DNA of 64,000 nt. Origin: Phytophthora colocasiae (lineage: Eukaryota; Oomycota; Peronosporomycetes; Peronosporales; Peronosporaceae). Below, in pieces: positions 31,454-44,706 of this stretch. Every line of letters starts with the position of its first letter. The first letter of the stretch is position 1. Where the stretch lies: contig JAGKQI010000047.1 in assembly GCA_018806915.1 (NCBI GenBank), forward strand, positions 496,001 through 560,000, read 5' to 3'. The translations under genes and the position numbers were made by a program. Below the pieces are notes generated by a model that saw only the letters and a program-made list of their open reading frames with translations, was not told where the DNA came from and did not search any database.

Positions 31454-31509
31454 CAGATTGACCCGAAGGCCGCCTTCGGGTCAATCTGGAACGCCTTGAA
31501 GGCGTTCCA
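31454..31509. repeat. two abutting near-perfect palindromes
   Basis: Palindrome 1: 17-bp arms at 31454-31470 and 31472-31488 with a 1-nt centre (core GACCCGAAGGC / GCCTTCGGGTC). Palindrome 2: 11-bp arms at 31487-31497 and 31499-31509, 1-nt centre (TGGAACGCCTT / AAGGCGTTCCA). The two share two bases. The hairpins would be strong in RNA or single-stranded DNA. Function unknown. Confidence 0.75.
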
Positions 31510-31652
31510 ACCTTCGCGTGTTTGCAAGCGCTTCCGTCTGGATCGTGAGCCGAAAAAAACCAAGCGGGAATCTTCGATTGTCGCATTGCACCGCTCACAC
31601 AACCAAAGCGTGCCGCGCTTTTCGTCGTTTTGCATGGCTGGCGAATTCGCTG

Positions 31653-31786
31653 TTGGAACGCCGCCTTTCAAGTCATCACCTGTCAGACTGTATCCACTAC
31701 AAACAACATGTACAAACGGACGGGTGGTAGTATGTACTAGTACATGTACTACAAACTGACGGGAGGCATGAAAGGCAGCGTTCCAA
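31653..31786. repeat. fold-back (inverted repeat) element, possible MITE remnant
   Basis: Arms 31653-31670 and 31769-31786 match in 17 of 18 positions (TTGGAACGCCGCCTTTCA against its inverted partner). Weaker pairing continues inward to about 31694/31745. The centre is rich in GTAC-type palindromes. Outer bases share TTGGAACGC with the palindrome at 31487-31509, so both may derive from one element. Confidence 0.55.
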
Positions 31787-31882
31787 GTTGGAACACTATT
31801 TCGGTGCACGTTTTTTGCAATATTTTTTACTACTACAGTAGTAGTATTATTTAGAAAAGCAATATATTTTTGCCAATTCTGA

Positions 31883-32911
31883 ATGGAGGTGAGCTTCAAG
31901 AAGAAGAGCAAGCGCTCTGGTAGTCGCAAGCGTTCTCGGCGGCCTCTAGACGACGCAGACGCCTTTACCAATGACGGAGGAGAAGATGCGGATGTAGATC
32001 AGATCCAGCGATCCATTGAGGAGCTACGTGAGGACCAAAAACTGCGAGATCAGGTGCTACGAGAGGAATTGGCCAGCCACAAGCAGGATACAGCCACAAA
32101 GAAACAGAAGAAGGCTGAACCGGCCACTGATACGAACCAATATGGACTGCATGACCCTAAAAAAGATGGATCGACAAACAAGAAGCTAATGAAGCTGTTG
32201 GATGGACAATTCACGGGGCAAAGCGCCACGACGGACAAGGACCAGCACGAGGAACTGATGAACAAGTTTATTGAGGAGAGATTGCAGAAGAAAAGGAGAG
32301 CAGGTGATCAGAAGAATGCAGTCAATGGATCAGACCCAGCTACGCCTTTAAAGAGTGCAGAAGACAAACTCTTTGAGCTGCCCGACCACCTGAATCCCGA
32401 TGTGGGTAGTGGCAGCAAGAGCTACGATGACGGAGCGGACAACGGTATGCTCATGGGGGGAACTGGAATAGCAGAGGTGGAACTGCCGACGTCGTATGCG
32501 GAAGACACGGAGAAGGCGACGAGGAAGGCATTGGAGAATAGAACGGTTGCAGCGAAGCTGGACGCTATTGGAGGACTTGCCAGCTCGGCGGTACCCGGCA
32601 ACTTTAGCGCCGACTTCAATCGACACAAAACGGACTACGTCGCCGAGATGAAGAGCATGAATAAGGGTAAGGAGAGGATTCGTGCTGGACTAGGATTGTT
32701 GCTAACGATTTATGTTTCTGGTTTGTAGATGAACAGCGTGAACGAGGATTTCAGCAAGGTACAACTGCTGGTCGTATCATTGATTGTGCTTTTCATTAAC
32801 CTCTTCTTTCTGCTGTTTATTATCTTTCACACAGTCGGCAAGAACCAGGCAACTGATGACCGTGCTGTATCAAAGTTTCGCAAGGCGGAGAGCCGCAAGC
32901 TACGCCGATAA
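31883..32911 (+). CDS. TLS1/C9orf78 (HCA59) family splicing-associated protein
   Basis: Exons 31883-32666, 32729-32758 and 32835-32911; the introns are 62 bp (GTAAGG...GCTAACG...TTGTAG) and 76 bp (GTACAA...TTAACC...CACAG). Predicted 296 aa. Family signatures: GIAEVELPTSYAEDTEKATRKAL, NFSADFNRHKTDYVAEMK and, after the second intron, NQATDDRAVSKFRKAE. The N terminus is Lys/Arg-rich (FKKKSKRSGSRKRSRR), a likely nuclear signal. The human and yeast members associate with the spliceosome (family knowledge). The second intron falls just before the conserved DDRAVSKFRKAE tail; without it the frame would enter a hydrophobic run. Confidence 0.85.
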
Positions 32912-33124
32912 AACTTCTTCCATTTAGAAAATGTAGCCATATGAAAATGGATACAAATTCTAAAACCTTTACCTCGCTTTAATGTCTCGAAACAAAATAG
33001 TGACGTCGTTCCACCCATCTGACTCTCCTCAATCGGCTGACGCCACGTCACGAGGAGCTTCTTGGTTCGATCGAGGCTCAAGACACGCGCATAGTCTCAA
33101 TCTCTAGACAGGAACCGCTTCAGT

Positions 33125-34207
33125 ATGAGCTGGCTATGGGGCAACGAGACGACGGAGCAAGCGCAGTTTGTGGTGAGCGCGCTGCAGAGCGAATTGGATG
33201 AACGCGAGAGCAAGATTAAGGCGCTGGAGGCGGCGTTGAAGCGCGAACAGCAGGACATGACAGCGCTACTGGAGGATGAGGTGAAGGAGCTGGAGGTGCG
33301 GCGTCTGGCTATTCAGAAAGAGCTGGCAGGCGTGGACAATCTGATTCGGGAGAAGCAGAAACTGATTCAGAAGACAAAGAGTGACAAGAAGAAGAAGAAA
33401 AACAAGAAAACCAAGACACCCGTCAGTTCACCAAGAGCTGCAGCAATAGAGGAGAAGCCACAGGCTGCAGTGAAGGAGAATGGAAAGGCTAAGGAGATGA
33501 TATCACCTAAGGCCAAGAAGAAACAGCAGAAGAAGGAGAGGTGAGCAATTGGACATCCGTTGATAGTTTGTAAGTGGATGCTGATGAGAGCTCATGGAAT
33601 TGTAGTGCTGCTAGTGCAGATGCAGCGCCCACTGGCGATGTAAAGACACTGCCTATGGACAAGAACCTGAAGAAGGTAGCGAAGGAGGAACCCAACGTGG
33701 CGTTCATCATCCAGCGTAGCAATGTAAGTGGAGTCTGTTGTGGTGTGTGAGTGTTGTAGTGCTCATGGATTTTATTTATTTAATCTGCAGAACTCGAACA
33801 CGGTTGTTTATGCTGGTTGCAAGACGTCGGACGGCAAGTCACTGGACGCGACGACACCGATTAAGGTGTACTGGATCATGTACGAGAAGGAAGGCAACCC
33901 ACGAGAGGACCTCAACATGATCGAGCGTAACACAGCCTACGGTGTTACGTCCAAGCCGTCGGATGTGGCCGGCGAACACTTGGCGGCGATTGCGTCACTG
34001 CGTGACCGTGACTGTATCTTGCGTCTGGACAAGCATGGCAATGTGCAGGCGCTGACTACCATCAACGGTAAGAAGGGCATGCTGCTTCGTCGCGTGTTCG
34101 TGCAAATGACTACAAGCTGGGGCATCCCGACGGTGGATTTCGTTGATATCTTTGGTGTTGACCCTAATACGTTGGAACCTGTGTACGAGAAGAAGAAAAA
34201 CAAGTAA
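33125..34207 (+). CDS. DUF4833-type protein with N-terminal coiled coil
   Basis: Exons 33125-33540, 33606-33723 and 33791-34207; introns 65 bp (GTGAGC...TTGTAG, phase 2) and 67 bp (GTAAGT...CTGCAG, phase 0). Predicted 316 aa. Residues about 10-80 are coiled coil (LQSELDERESKIKALEAALK), followed by a Lys-rich linker (KSDKKKKKNKKTKT). The C-terminal domain reads AFIIQRSN-NSNTVVYAGCKT, KVYWIMYEKEGNPREDLNMIE, AYGVTSK and NGKKGMLLRRVFVQMTTSWG, which I recognise as DUF4833. Biochemical role unknown. Confidence 0.75.
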
Positions 34208-34288
34208 CTTCCTGGGGTTAGAGAACCCACAGTATATGTGAAAATGTAGTGCTTTCCTTTTTGATCATGCTACACGTCTACTGTGAGT

Positions 34289-35485
34289 CTAAATGGCACG
34301 GCGCATCATGACGAGGGCTGCAGCTCCGAGTGTCGTGCCCAGTACACCACGCAGAACATCCTCTGGCACGTCCTTAGTGACATACTTGGAGGTGACGTAG
34401 ACTCCAACAGCCAGAGAACCACCAATACGAGCAGCAGTAGGTAAGTGGATCGACTTGGCCCTGAGGTTGAAGACTGTCGAGGACGCAGCAGTAGGCACTA
34501 CAGATAGTAGTGAAGTGCCAATAATGGTCGCTTGGGGCATGTCACTTGCAGCCGTCAGATACGACGTGATAAGGATTCCTCCTCCCAGTCCGCACAGACC
34601 CGAGATAAAACCTGCAGCTGCTCCAGCAAACACGTACTTGGCGTTCACCATAGCGAAACCTGTCCAGTCAGCCTTGACGCGTTCCATGTACTGCGCCGAC
34701 ACAGCAGCAGACGTAGCAGCCACGGAGGGATGTTCTTCGCCTTCACCAACTGCCTTGCGAGCCTTTTCCAGATCCTTTTGTTGCGGTACGAAGAACTGCA
34801 AGTCCAACGGGTCCTGGCCGTCACTCCACTTGGGCATGTGCGGGCTGTTCTTGAGGAAAATCAACGGCGAACACAAGAGCATCGCTGTGCCCACCACTAA
34901 CGACAATTTCTTGCTTGTTAGGCGGTGTGCAGTGCGTACACCGTACTTAGTAGCAATGATAGCTGGAATCGTCGTGGTGAGTGCCAATGGCACGTTGCAA
35001 GCCCCGGACTCGAGATAATTCCACGCTCCAACTGTCGCTGCAATAGCCACGGCACCCAAAGAAGTGCCATTGATGGCTTGTTGAGATAGCGACGTGAACT
35101 TGGCCATCGCCTTCGAATAAAGCAAATGTCAGTACCATATATATCAGATTTGCGTTGGTACCACTAATGACCCACCGGAATGAGGATAATTCCTCCTCCG
35201 ACTCCTGTGAGCGCCGACACCACACCAGCTACTCCACCTGCAGTTGCAATAAATTGCATAACAAATTGCACAAATTAATATTCACGTTACAGGCAGCAAA
35301 ACACTTGAAAAAGACAGCAAATAGGTTTTGACTGTACCAGTGGCGATACCGACGCCGAGAGGAATTGAAGCGCTCACAGTGCGTTCCTTAGGTGCAGAGC
35401 AGAGCACGCGGCGGCCGAGGAGACTGGTGCGCGGCGTGTGGCCGAGCGCACGGGCGCTGGAACGGCGGAGCGTGCTCGCGAGCAT
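34289..35485 (-). CDS. TauE/SafE family anion (sulfite/sulfonate) transporter
   Basis: Exons complement(35338..35485), complement(35176..35237), complement(34289..35110); introns 100 bp (GTACAG...CTGCAG, phase 1) and 65 bp (GTGGGT...TCGAAG, phase 0). Predicted 343 aa. The N terminus is an Arg/Ser-rich organellar-type leader (MLASTLRRSSARALGHTPRT). Then come several membrane helices with the two TauE Gly motifs: ALTGVGGGIILIPAMAKFT and ISGLCGLGGGILITSYLTA. TauE/SafE proteins export sulfite, sulfoacetate or other organosulfonates (family knowledge). A mitochondrial location is inferred from the leader; a sulfite oxidase lies 7.4 kb away. Skipping exon 1 and 2 would lose the first Gly motif. Confidence 0.82.
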
Positions 35486-35741
35486 GAGGAATGGGGAACC
35501 AAATGAGAGTAGTTGACGTCAAACAGAAAAAAATATTCATACTCGAAAGGATATTTATTATTCAAGGTTGTAGATTTAGTTTAAACATTTAAACAAAGAT
35601 GTTTCAATAAAATTACATTTAATATAGCAGGCTAAATGATTTGGAAGGGTTTTTCTGGTTACCCATCATCCTGATGACGTCGCCCTGTGACGCGTCTTTT
35701 GTTTTACATCATGGTTATTGGCCAATATTCGTTTTTCAGAC

Positions 35742-35984
35742 ATGGTGTCAAGACGAATATGCCGCATGCTCTCCACGAAGGTGTTGAGGCCTCTACAGCC
35801 TCCCCAGAAGGTCGACGAAGGGATCAAGACAGCCACACTACAACAGAACAGAGCAGTGAGTGAGAAAATAGAAGAATTGAGCCCCTGGAGCCACTTTTCA
35901 GCCTTCAACAGCATGGAAGACTACGTTGACACAACTCTAATCCAGTACAACAAAGAGGACGAGGATAGCGACAAGAAACCATAA
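35742..35984 (+). CDS. small protein, possibly mitochondrial, function unknown
   Basis: 80 aa from the ATG at 35742 (MVSRRICRMLSTKVLRPLQP). The basic start with RxxRML could be a mitochondrial leader. The remainder is polar and ends in an acidic tail (NKEDEDSDKKP). It sits between the divergent TauE gene and the MCM3 gene. No family recognised. Confidence 0.5.
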   Translation: MVSRRICRMLSTKVLRPLQPPQKVDEGIKTATLQQNRAVSEKIEELSPWSHFSAFNSMEDYVDTTLIQYNKEDEDSDKKP

Positions 35985-36104
35985 AACTCCATTACAGAAC
36001 TTGCGACCAACTAGTTACAACTGCAGAAGGTTTTTTGCTGCTTTTCTTTTCTCTTCCAGAAAACAAAATATAATTTTTTTACCTACTTGGGGACTCCTGA
36101 CTGC

Positions 36105-38801
<2,697 letters not shown>

Positions 38802-39019
38802 GGCCTTTTAGGTAGCTCTTGCCGCGCGCGGGAATCTCGAGTGGCCTCTCCCTTTAGTTCAAAAGACGTCAGTCAACTGAGGGAGGGAAAGAGTGACTTT
38901 AGAAACGCTGATTGGCTCGTTTGCACGTTTGAATTATTTGCTCTTCCCGCGTTATTTTAGTCCTGTACAAACCTTATTTTTACCGGTACTTTTGAAATCT
39001 GCGACGTGTGACGAGATGG

Positions 39020-39790
39020 CTACATCAAATTGCACACTTCTGAGGTGATATTGACCGCGTGCTTCTTGACGAACAGGTAGTTGTGTGGCCGCTCGTCTTC
39101 TAGAGCCTTCTTCTTGCGTTGTAGATCTGCTATTTCCTCACGAAGTTTCAGTCGTTCTTCGTCACCGAGTCGTGCCATGCGCTCCAATTCGCCATTGATT
39201 TCAACCAGCTCCGCCACCTCCGCACGATGTCGCTTCACAGTGCTGCAGACCCACAATACCAGCTTTGTATTGCTGCGTAAGGACTCTGGTATATCTGTTA
39301 GTCCTTCGTTCCCTTCGCAGCTCAATTCTTCTAGCAGTGGGCAATCACAAAGAGTGTGTGGCAGGAGTGTGAGCTTGTTGTAGCGGACATTGAGTACACG
39401 TAGGTGTTGCAACCGACCGAGCTCTGGTGGAACCGTAGTGAGGTCGTTGTAGGACGCATCCAATTCCTCTAGTCGTTCACAGTACTGCAGTTCACTGGGG
39501 AGTTTCTCCAGTCGATTGCGGCGGAGATCCAGTTTACGGAGGTTCACACAGCGAGAGATCTGGGCAGGAATGGAGGAGATTCGATTATTGGCCAGCACAA
39601 GTTCGCGAAGAAGCTCCAAATTACCGACGGCTTCAGAGATATGTACGAGCTGGTTGCGCGAGACGTTGAGAATTAACAGCGAATGTGAGTAGGTCCACAC
39701 GACGTCATCCAACGTTACCCAGTGTTTGTCCTGTAGGTCTAAAATCCCGTTTTCGTCCGGTACTAGGGACGCATCGACAAGATCTTCCAT
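39020..39790 (-). CDS. leucine-rich-repeat protein with C-terminal coiled coil
   Basis: 256 aa, start at 39790. Four to six canonical LRRs of the LxxLxLxxNxL type (LLILNVSRNQL, LRELVLANNRI, LRKLDLRRNRL, LEELDASYNDL, LRVLNVRYNKL) span about 35-175. A capping segment and charged helix (ELERMARLGDEERLKLREEI) follow. No signal peptide or transmembrane segment, so it is cytosolic or nuclear; similar Ras-suppressor-like LRR proteins act as scaffolds. Partner unknown. Confidence 0.78.
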   Translation of the reverse strand: MEDLVDASLVPDENGILDLQDKHWVTLDDVVWTYSHSLLILNVSRNQLVHISEAVGNLELLRELVLANNRISSIPAQISRCVNLRKLDLRRNRLEKLPSELQYCERLEELDASYNDLTTVPPELGRLQHLRVLNVRYNKLTLLPHTLCDCPLLEELSCEGNEGLTDIPESLRSNTKLVLWVCSTVKRHRAEVAELVEINGELERMARLGDEERLKLREEIADLQRKKKALEDERPHNYLFVKKHAVNITSEVCNLM

Positions 39791-40526
39791 CGCTCGCTAG
39801 GAGCAGAGCTCGCACAACGGCGTTCAGCACGTAACAACAAACCTTGTGCCGATGTGTACACAGGAATAGTCAGGCAGTTTCGACATTGTGGACGTACTGC
39901 GCTGACAAACTTCTGCATCGACCTGGATATATATTATTATTATTGGGTTTGCGCACTTCTCGTCGTCGTCGGATCTTAGGACGTGTTGAAGTTGTCATCA
40001 GCATCGCAACGATACTCTGCTCAAATTCTAACGCTCACAAGAATTGTCCTTGACTGCTCTTGCCCTACGTTCACGACCATCTGGCTTCGACACAAAGGCT
40101 TTGCTCGTTCGCTGAAGTATGCTAGCACTGGTGTGGACTTATGCAGTTTCATTTCACCACGCATTCGCCAAACAAATGGTTCAAAATCCGCCAAGTTTAC
40201 TGGAATCCGAAACACAGTCGCATATGCCACGATCTCATACAGCAAGCTTTATTCTGCTATCGCTGATCGAACAACAAGAAGCTGGGCTCGATCGCGTGGC
40301 GTAAGGTAGAATAGTTACGATGCAAAATCTAAGGTGGATTTGTGGCAACCAAGCTCCAATATTCCCAAGAAACGGTCATCTTTTTCGCGATGAAGCTCTG
40401 CTTGGTCGATTGTTCCGCATGGTATCGTCTTCTAGCTCTTGATACCGCGCGATCCGCTACTCAGCAACGATTCATTCTGTTATTTACCACTCACGACTCA
40501 CCACCATTCCTGAAAGCTTTAACACG
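39791..40526. other. intergenic region
   Basis: Divergent promoter area of the LRR gene (minus) and the GH6 gene (plus). Open frames here (for example 39983-40309) show no family motif. A short ATT/TAT run lies near 39925-39945. Nothing else seen. Confidence 0.4.
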
Positions 40527-41750
40527 ATGCTCGACAAAATACTGCGTTTGTGCTTAGTGCTTTGTTGTGCTGCACTCACAGTTAATGGGGAGGAGTTGTG
40601 CTCAGTTATTCCGTACTCGTATACAGTGGCCATGTCGACTTATCCTGAGCTATCGACAGCGATCGGAACGCTGGAGAAGTACGCCATTGCGTCGTGGTGG
40701 ACAGACCGATCGTCGAGCCAAGATCGAGCTGGAATGATCTCTCGGATGCTCAGCCAATGTCCAGAAGATTCTCGGCTTAGTATCGTGGTCTACGGCCTGC
40801 CGAACAAGGACTGCGAAGGTGGGTTCTCCACCGCCGGTAGCGTGACAGATACCAACAGCTACAGAACCTTCTTGAAAGAGCTCACAGACGCTGTCGGTGA
40901 TCGTCAGGTGCTGTACGTTGTCGAGCCGGACGCGGTTGGGCTTCTAGCAAAGGATAACGGATGTGGCGCGGCGGCTGGATACCTTGAAAACCTCAAGGTT
41001 GCGGTGGAAGCGCTGTCTGTGAACCCCAACGCAGAACTCTACCTCGATGTCGGATACTGGCTGTTGGCGTACGCTAACACTGTGTCGAAGGTTGCTACGG
41101 TGATGAGCGATATTGGACGCTTCGGGCGAGTCAAGGGCATTACGATCAACACTTCTAACTACCGCTCCAACCAAGAGTGTGCTGGATACTGCACCAATTT
41201 CCAAAATGCAATGGGATCGACAAGTATGACGTGCATTGTTGACACGTCCAGGAATTACAATGGCAACACGAATACAGATTGGTGCAATGTGCCCACCGCT
41301 GGCATCGGTAGACCCCCGACGTCGAGCACGGGATACGCGAACCTGGACTACTTTATGTGGATTAAACCTCCCGGAGAGAGCGATGGATACTGCTGGGGTG
41401 GTCCAACAGCAGGCGCGTTCTTCTACAATGGCTTTAAGTTGCTTTGGGATCAAGGATATTTTGCCAAGGAGCTGGGGATGCCGAGAATCGGTGAAAGCTC
41501 AGACACAACTTCAGCGCCTACATTAGCACCAACTGCAGCTCCAACTACAGCTCCAACTACAGCTCCCACTACAGCTCCAACTACAGCTCCAACGCCTACG
41601 GATACGCTTTCACCTTGGACTCCAGCACCGGTGACGGTGACACCAGCTCCAGTATGGCATACTTCAGCGCCAAAAACTAATGTTCCGCCTATCACTGCGC
41701 CATGGTCATACGAGCCCAGTCCTTGTCGACCCAGACGTCTGCGTCACTGA
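40527..41750 (+). CDS. secreted GH6 cellulase (cellobiohydrolase/endoglucanase)
   Basis: 407 aa, start ATG at 40527, signal peptide MLDKILRLCLVLCCAALTVNG. GH6 signatures: VVYGLPNKDC (the Asp of the family's general-acid segment), YVVEPDAVG, ITINTSNYRS and FMWIKPPGESDG. It hydrolyses cellulose from chain ends or internally with inversion. The C terminus is a Thr/Ala/Pro stalk made of TTAP repeats (about 330-355), as in linkers to a carbohydrate-binding module, but no module follows; the tail ends RRLRH. Typical of plant-associated oomycetes, or it may act on their own cellulosic wall. Confidence 0.88.
   Translation: MLDKILRLCLVLCCAALTVNGEELCSVIPYSYTVAMSTYPELSTAIGTLEKYAIASWWTDRSSSQDRAGMISRMLSQCPEDSRLSIVVYGLPNKDCEGGFSTAGSVTDTNSYRTFLKELTDAVGDRQVLYVVEPDAVGLLAKDNGCGAAAGYLENLKVAVEALSVNPNAELYLDVGYWLLAYANTVSKVATVMSDIGRFGRVKGITINTSNYRSNQECAGYCTNFQNAMGSTSMTCIVDTSRNYNGNTNTDWCNVPTAGIGRPPTSSTGYANLDYFMWIKPPGESDGYCWGGPTAGAFFYNGFKLLWDQGYFAKELGMPRIGESSDTTSAPTLAPTAAPTTAPTTAPTTAPTTAPTPTDTLSPWTPAPVTVTPAPVWHTSAPKTNVPPITAPWSYEPSPCRPRRLRH
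41520..41600 (+). repeat. in-frame 12-bp microsatellite in GH6 linker
   Basis: Repeating GCTCCAACTACA / GCTCCCACTACA units encode Ala-Pro-Thr-Thr. Unit length is a multiple of three, so copy-number change alters only stalk length. Confidence 0.75.
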
Positions 41751-41883
41751 TGAACACTATACTGTCCAGTTCAAGTACGTGTATGATGACCATACCTTAG
41801 TAAAGTTGCATAAAACTCAATGATACAGCGTATTCACTTTTCACACACTACTGAGTTCTAGATGTGGAAATAGGAGACAAAAG

Positions 41884-42630
41884 TTACACCCACGTGACCT
41901 TGTCCTGGATGGGCTTACGATCAACCTTAGGGATCTTGGCGTCTTCCTTGGGGACACCAACGTAGAAGAGACCAAGGCACTTGTCCTCCTCGCCGAGCTT
42001 CAGGTAGTCCTTCATCTCCTGCGCGAGAGTAATAGGAGGTCCAGAGCTCCAGTAAGCACCCACACCATGAGCCGTCGCCACCAGGTGCATGTTCTGCACT
42101 GCACAAGCCACGGAGCACATCTCTTCCCACTCAGGAATCTTACCGCTCTTCTGGCGCTTCATGCAGATAGCAATGACGTGCGACGAGGCCGTGCAGTTGA
42201 AGATCATCTTCTTATACTTGGACTCGAGGAACTTGTCAGCAGGGACATTGGTCTTGTACCAGTCAGCCATGAGCTGTCCGAGCTCCAAGCGCTTGTCCGC
42301 CGCCTCAAACACCACAAAGCGCCAAGGCTCCGTCTTACCGTGGGTGGGCGCCCAATTAGAAGCAGTCAGCATCTTGTCCAGCACTGCACGTGGCACTTTC
42401 TTGTCGCTGTAGTCCGGCGGGAAGATACTGCGGCGCTCGGCGATGAGCTCCTCGGGGATCCACAGTTTGTCCCCATTGGCATTGCGCACCGTCGTTTTGG
42501 TCACAGTCTTAGTAGTCTTCTTGCCAGCAGCAGAGGCAGCGAGATCCGCACGCAGCTTCAGTGCGTAGAGAGCCAAGCCAACACTCGTGACGGTGGACAC
42601 AGTAGCGACAGTAACAGCAGTCTCGGGCAT
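41884..42630 (-). CDS. membrane-anchored nitroreductase family protein
   Basis: 248 aa, start ATG at 42630. The N terminus contains a hydrophobic segment (VTVATVSTVTSVGLALYALKL), likely a membrane anchor. The FMN-dependent nitroreductase fold follows: RRSIFPPDYSDKKVPRAVLD, ASNWAPTHGKTEPWRFVVFE, CSVACAVQNMHLVATAHGVGAYW and CLGLFYVGVP. Such enzymes reduce nitro compounds or quinones with NAD(P)H; substrate unknown. Divergent from the sulfite oxidase gene with 259 bp between start codons. Confidence 0.82.
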   Translation of the reverse strand: MPETAVTVATVSTVTSVGLALYALKLRADLAASAAGKKTTKTVTKTTVRNANGDKLWIPEELIAERRSIFPPDYSDKKVPRAVLDKMLTASNWAPTHGKTEPWRFVVFEAADKRLELGQLMADWYKTNVPADKFLESKYKKMIFNCTASSHVIAICMKRQKSGKIPEWEEMCSVACAVQNMHLVATAHGVGAYWSSGPPITLAQEMKDYLKLGEEDKCLGLFYVGVPKEDAKIPKVDRKPIQDKVTWV

Positions 42631-42889
42631 TACGACTTGTGATACAGGGGGTCAAAGGGAAAGTGAAGGGCCAGCAGCTACGTACGTGAAGCGTTTTCCC
42701 AAGCCTTTTCATTGTCGGCGAATGATGGTGATTCGGTGTCAAAAATCGTAATCTTATTGAATCTAGTGACACCGAAGATTACTCTTCCGGCGAATCTCGC
42801 CACCAACTGGTGTGGGGAACTTCACACACGCGCTTCCTCGTCTACAATTGGCTGTTGATCACCGGGACCGTCGGATTCAGCTGCGTGCC

Positions 42890-44671
42890 ATGCTCTCCGT
42901 TCGCTTCAAGGCCGCTCTACGCTGTCTCTCAGCAGTTCGTACAACTCCAGTACAAGCTGCGTACACTCAATGGAGTCACCGCCGCAGAAATTCGACAAAT
43001 TCCTGGACGTTTCGAGCCTTAGGAGCTTCTGCTGGCGTCGTGGCACTTTGCGCTGCTCAATGCCAACAACCGGAAGAAGCGGAGACCCCTGTAGTGCCCG
43101 GACAAGTTCGTCCTGATCTACCAACGTTCAGTTTCGAAGAGGTGCAGAAGCACACAGGCGCCCATAAGAGCGGCACGTGGGTCGTGTACAAACATGGCGT
43201 GTATGACATCACTAAGTTCATCGCGTCGCATCCTGGAGGCACCAAGATCCTGTTGGCTGCTGGCAACTCCATTGAACCCTTTTGGCAACTTTACGCAGCT
43301 CATAACCATGCGGATGTGCACAAGATCTTGGAGAAATTAAGAGTGGGGAATTTAAGGGAAGAAGATGTGGTGGTTCTGGAACAACTGAGGAAGGAAAGAT
43401 ATGGAGACGGACCGTACAGTAAAGACCCGACGCGACATCCAGCGCTGAAGGTGAACTCGAGCATGCCTTTCAACGCAGAGCCACCAGCAGAACTGCTCAT
43501 GGAGTCATTTATCACGCCCAACGAGTTGTTCTTCGTTCGGAATCACTTGCCTGTGCCTGAAGTGGACATTGAGAATTTCACTCTAAAGATCACTGGAGTG
43601 GGTATTGACCAGAAGAAGCAGGTGGAGTTCACACTGGATGATCTCAAGACCAAGTTTAAGCACCACACAATAACGACAACAGTGCAATGTGCTGGTAACC
43701 GACGAGCGGAGATGTCTGGAGTGAAGCAGGTGAATGGCTTAAGCTGGGATACCACTGCATTATCGACGGCTAACTGGACAGGTGTGCTATTGTCCGATGT
43801 GCTTGCGAGCATTGGAATTACAGACGAAGACTCACGGATGGGAGAGTGCGAGTGCGAAGTGGGGGAAAACATGGAGAGCTGCGATGACTGCAATGCCGTT
43901 ATTCAGCACGTTCAGTTCGAGGGATTGGATACTGACACAGAGGGGAAATCGTATGGTGCTTCGATCCCTGTTGCCACAGCGCTGGACCCTAGGAAGGACG
44001 TTCTGCTGGCGTTTGAAATGAATGGAGAGACGATCCCTCGTGACCACGGGTATCCTCTACGAGTCATTGTGCCTGGTACTGTTGGTGCCCGCAATGTCAA
44101 GTTCTTGCATCGGATTGTACTGGCAAGCGAAGAAAGCCCGAGTTTCTGGCAGCAGCGCGACTACAAGGGGTTCCCACCGAACGTTGACTACTCTCGAGAC
44201 GACTACTGGAAGTTTGCCGGTGATTCCATTCAGGAATTGCCTGTTCAGTCGGCGATCACGGAACCCAAGAACGGGTCTATTCATTTAGTAGATGATCCCT
44301 CGGATAGCTCAATTGTGACTGTCAAAGGCTACGCTTGGAGTGGCGGTGGCCGCAATATCATTCGTGTGGATATTTCAGTAGACGGTGGAAAGACGTGGAC
44401 ACCTGCAGACCTGCACGAGTCAGGAAAACGCCAGAAGTATAACCGTGCTTGGGCTTGGACCCCTTGGGAACTCGATGTTGAAGTGCCGCCTGGCACACTG
44501 AAGCTGGATATCATGTGTAAAGCTGTTGATGCCTCCTACAATGTTCAGCCAGACACCATCGCTCCTATCTGGAACATGCGCGGTGTGTTGAACAATGCTT
44601 GGCACCGAGTTCACGTTACTGTGGAAGAATCTCAGGAAGAGGAGGAAGAAGAAGATGATGAAGAGAACTAA
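42890..44671 (+). CDS. mitochondrial sulfite oxidase (cytochrome b5 + Moco)
   Basis: 593 aa from the ATG at 42890; an upstream GTG extension lacks leader character. Arg-rich mitochondrial presequence (MLSVRFKAALRCLSAVRTTP) and a hydrophobic segment. Cytochrome b5 domain at about 79-158 with heme ligand in HPGGTK (His about 114) and a His in YAAHNHADV. Molybdenum domain: NELFFVRNHLPVP (substrate/cofactor residues) and VQCAGNRRAEM with the Mo-ligand Cys at 267. The dimerisation domain has GYAWSGGGRNIIRVDISVDG and W-x-x-A. It oxidises sulfite to sulfate and passes electrons to cytochrome c. The acidic tail EEEEEEDDEEN is unusual. Confidence 0.92.
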   Translation: MLSVRFKAALRCLSAVRTTPVQAAYTQWSHRRRNSTNSWTFRALGASAGVVALCAAQCQQPEEAETPVVPGQVRPDLPTFSFEEVQKHTGAHKSGTWVVYKHGVYDITKFIASHPGGTKILLAAGNSIEPFWQLYAAHNHADVHKILEKLRVGNLREEDVVVLEQLRKERYGDGPYSKDPTRHPALKVNSSMPFNAEPPAELLMESFITPNELFFVRNHLPVPEVDIENFTLKITGVGIDQKKQVEFTLDDLKTKFKHHTITTTVQCAGNRRAEMSGVKQVNGLSWDTTALSTANWTGVLLSDVLASIGITDEDSRMGECECEVGENMESCDDCNAVIQHVQFEGLDTDTEGKSYGASIPVATALDPRKDVLLAFEMNGETIPRDHGYPLRVIVPGTVGARNVKFLHRIVLASEESPSFWQQRDYKGFPPNVDYSRDDYWKFAGDSIQELPVQSAITEPKNGSIHLVDDPSDSSIVTVKGYAWSGGGRNIIRVDISVDGGKTWTPADLHESGKRQKYNRAWAWTPWELDVEVPPGTLKLDIMCKAVDASYNVQPDTIAPIWNMRGVLNNAWHRVHVTVEESQEEEEEEDDEEN

Positions 44672-44706
44672 GATACTTTTTTGTACGTACATAAATGCTC
44701 CCTCCT

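Larger units (their letters stand above)
30704..31882. other. gene-free interval containing palindromes and a fold-back sequence
   Basis: No credible gene. A minus-strand frame of 180 codons (31429-31971) runs through the palindromes and into the TLS1 gene and has no family motif. The palindromes at 31454-31509 and the fold-back at 31653-31786 are listed separately. Confidence 0.45.

Noticed and set aside
31454..31509. Intrinsic (rho-independent) terminators
   Set aside because: Stem-loops lack a U-tract and this is not a bacterial genome.
31429..31971. 180-codon minus-strand frame
   Set aside because: Runs through palindromes and the 5' end of the TLS1 gene; no family motif.
42067..42642. 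191-codon frame antisense to the nitroreductase
   Set aside because: Shadow; the opposite strand has clear FMN-protein motifs.
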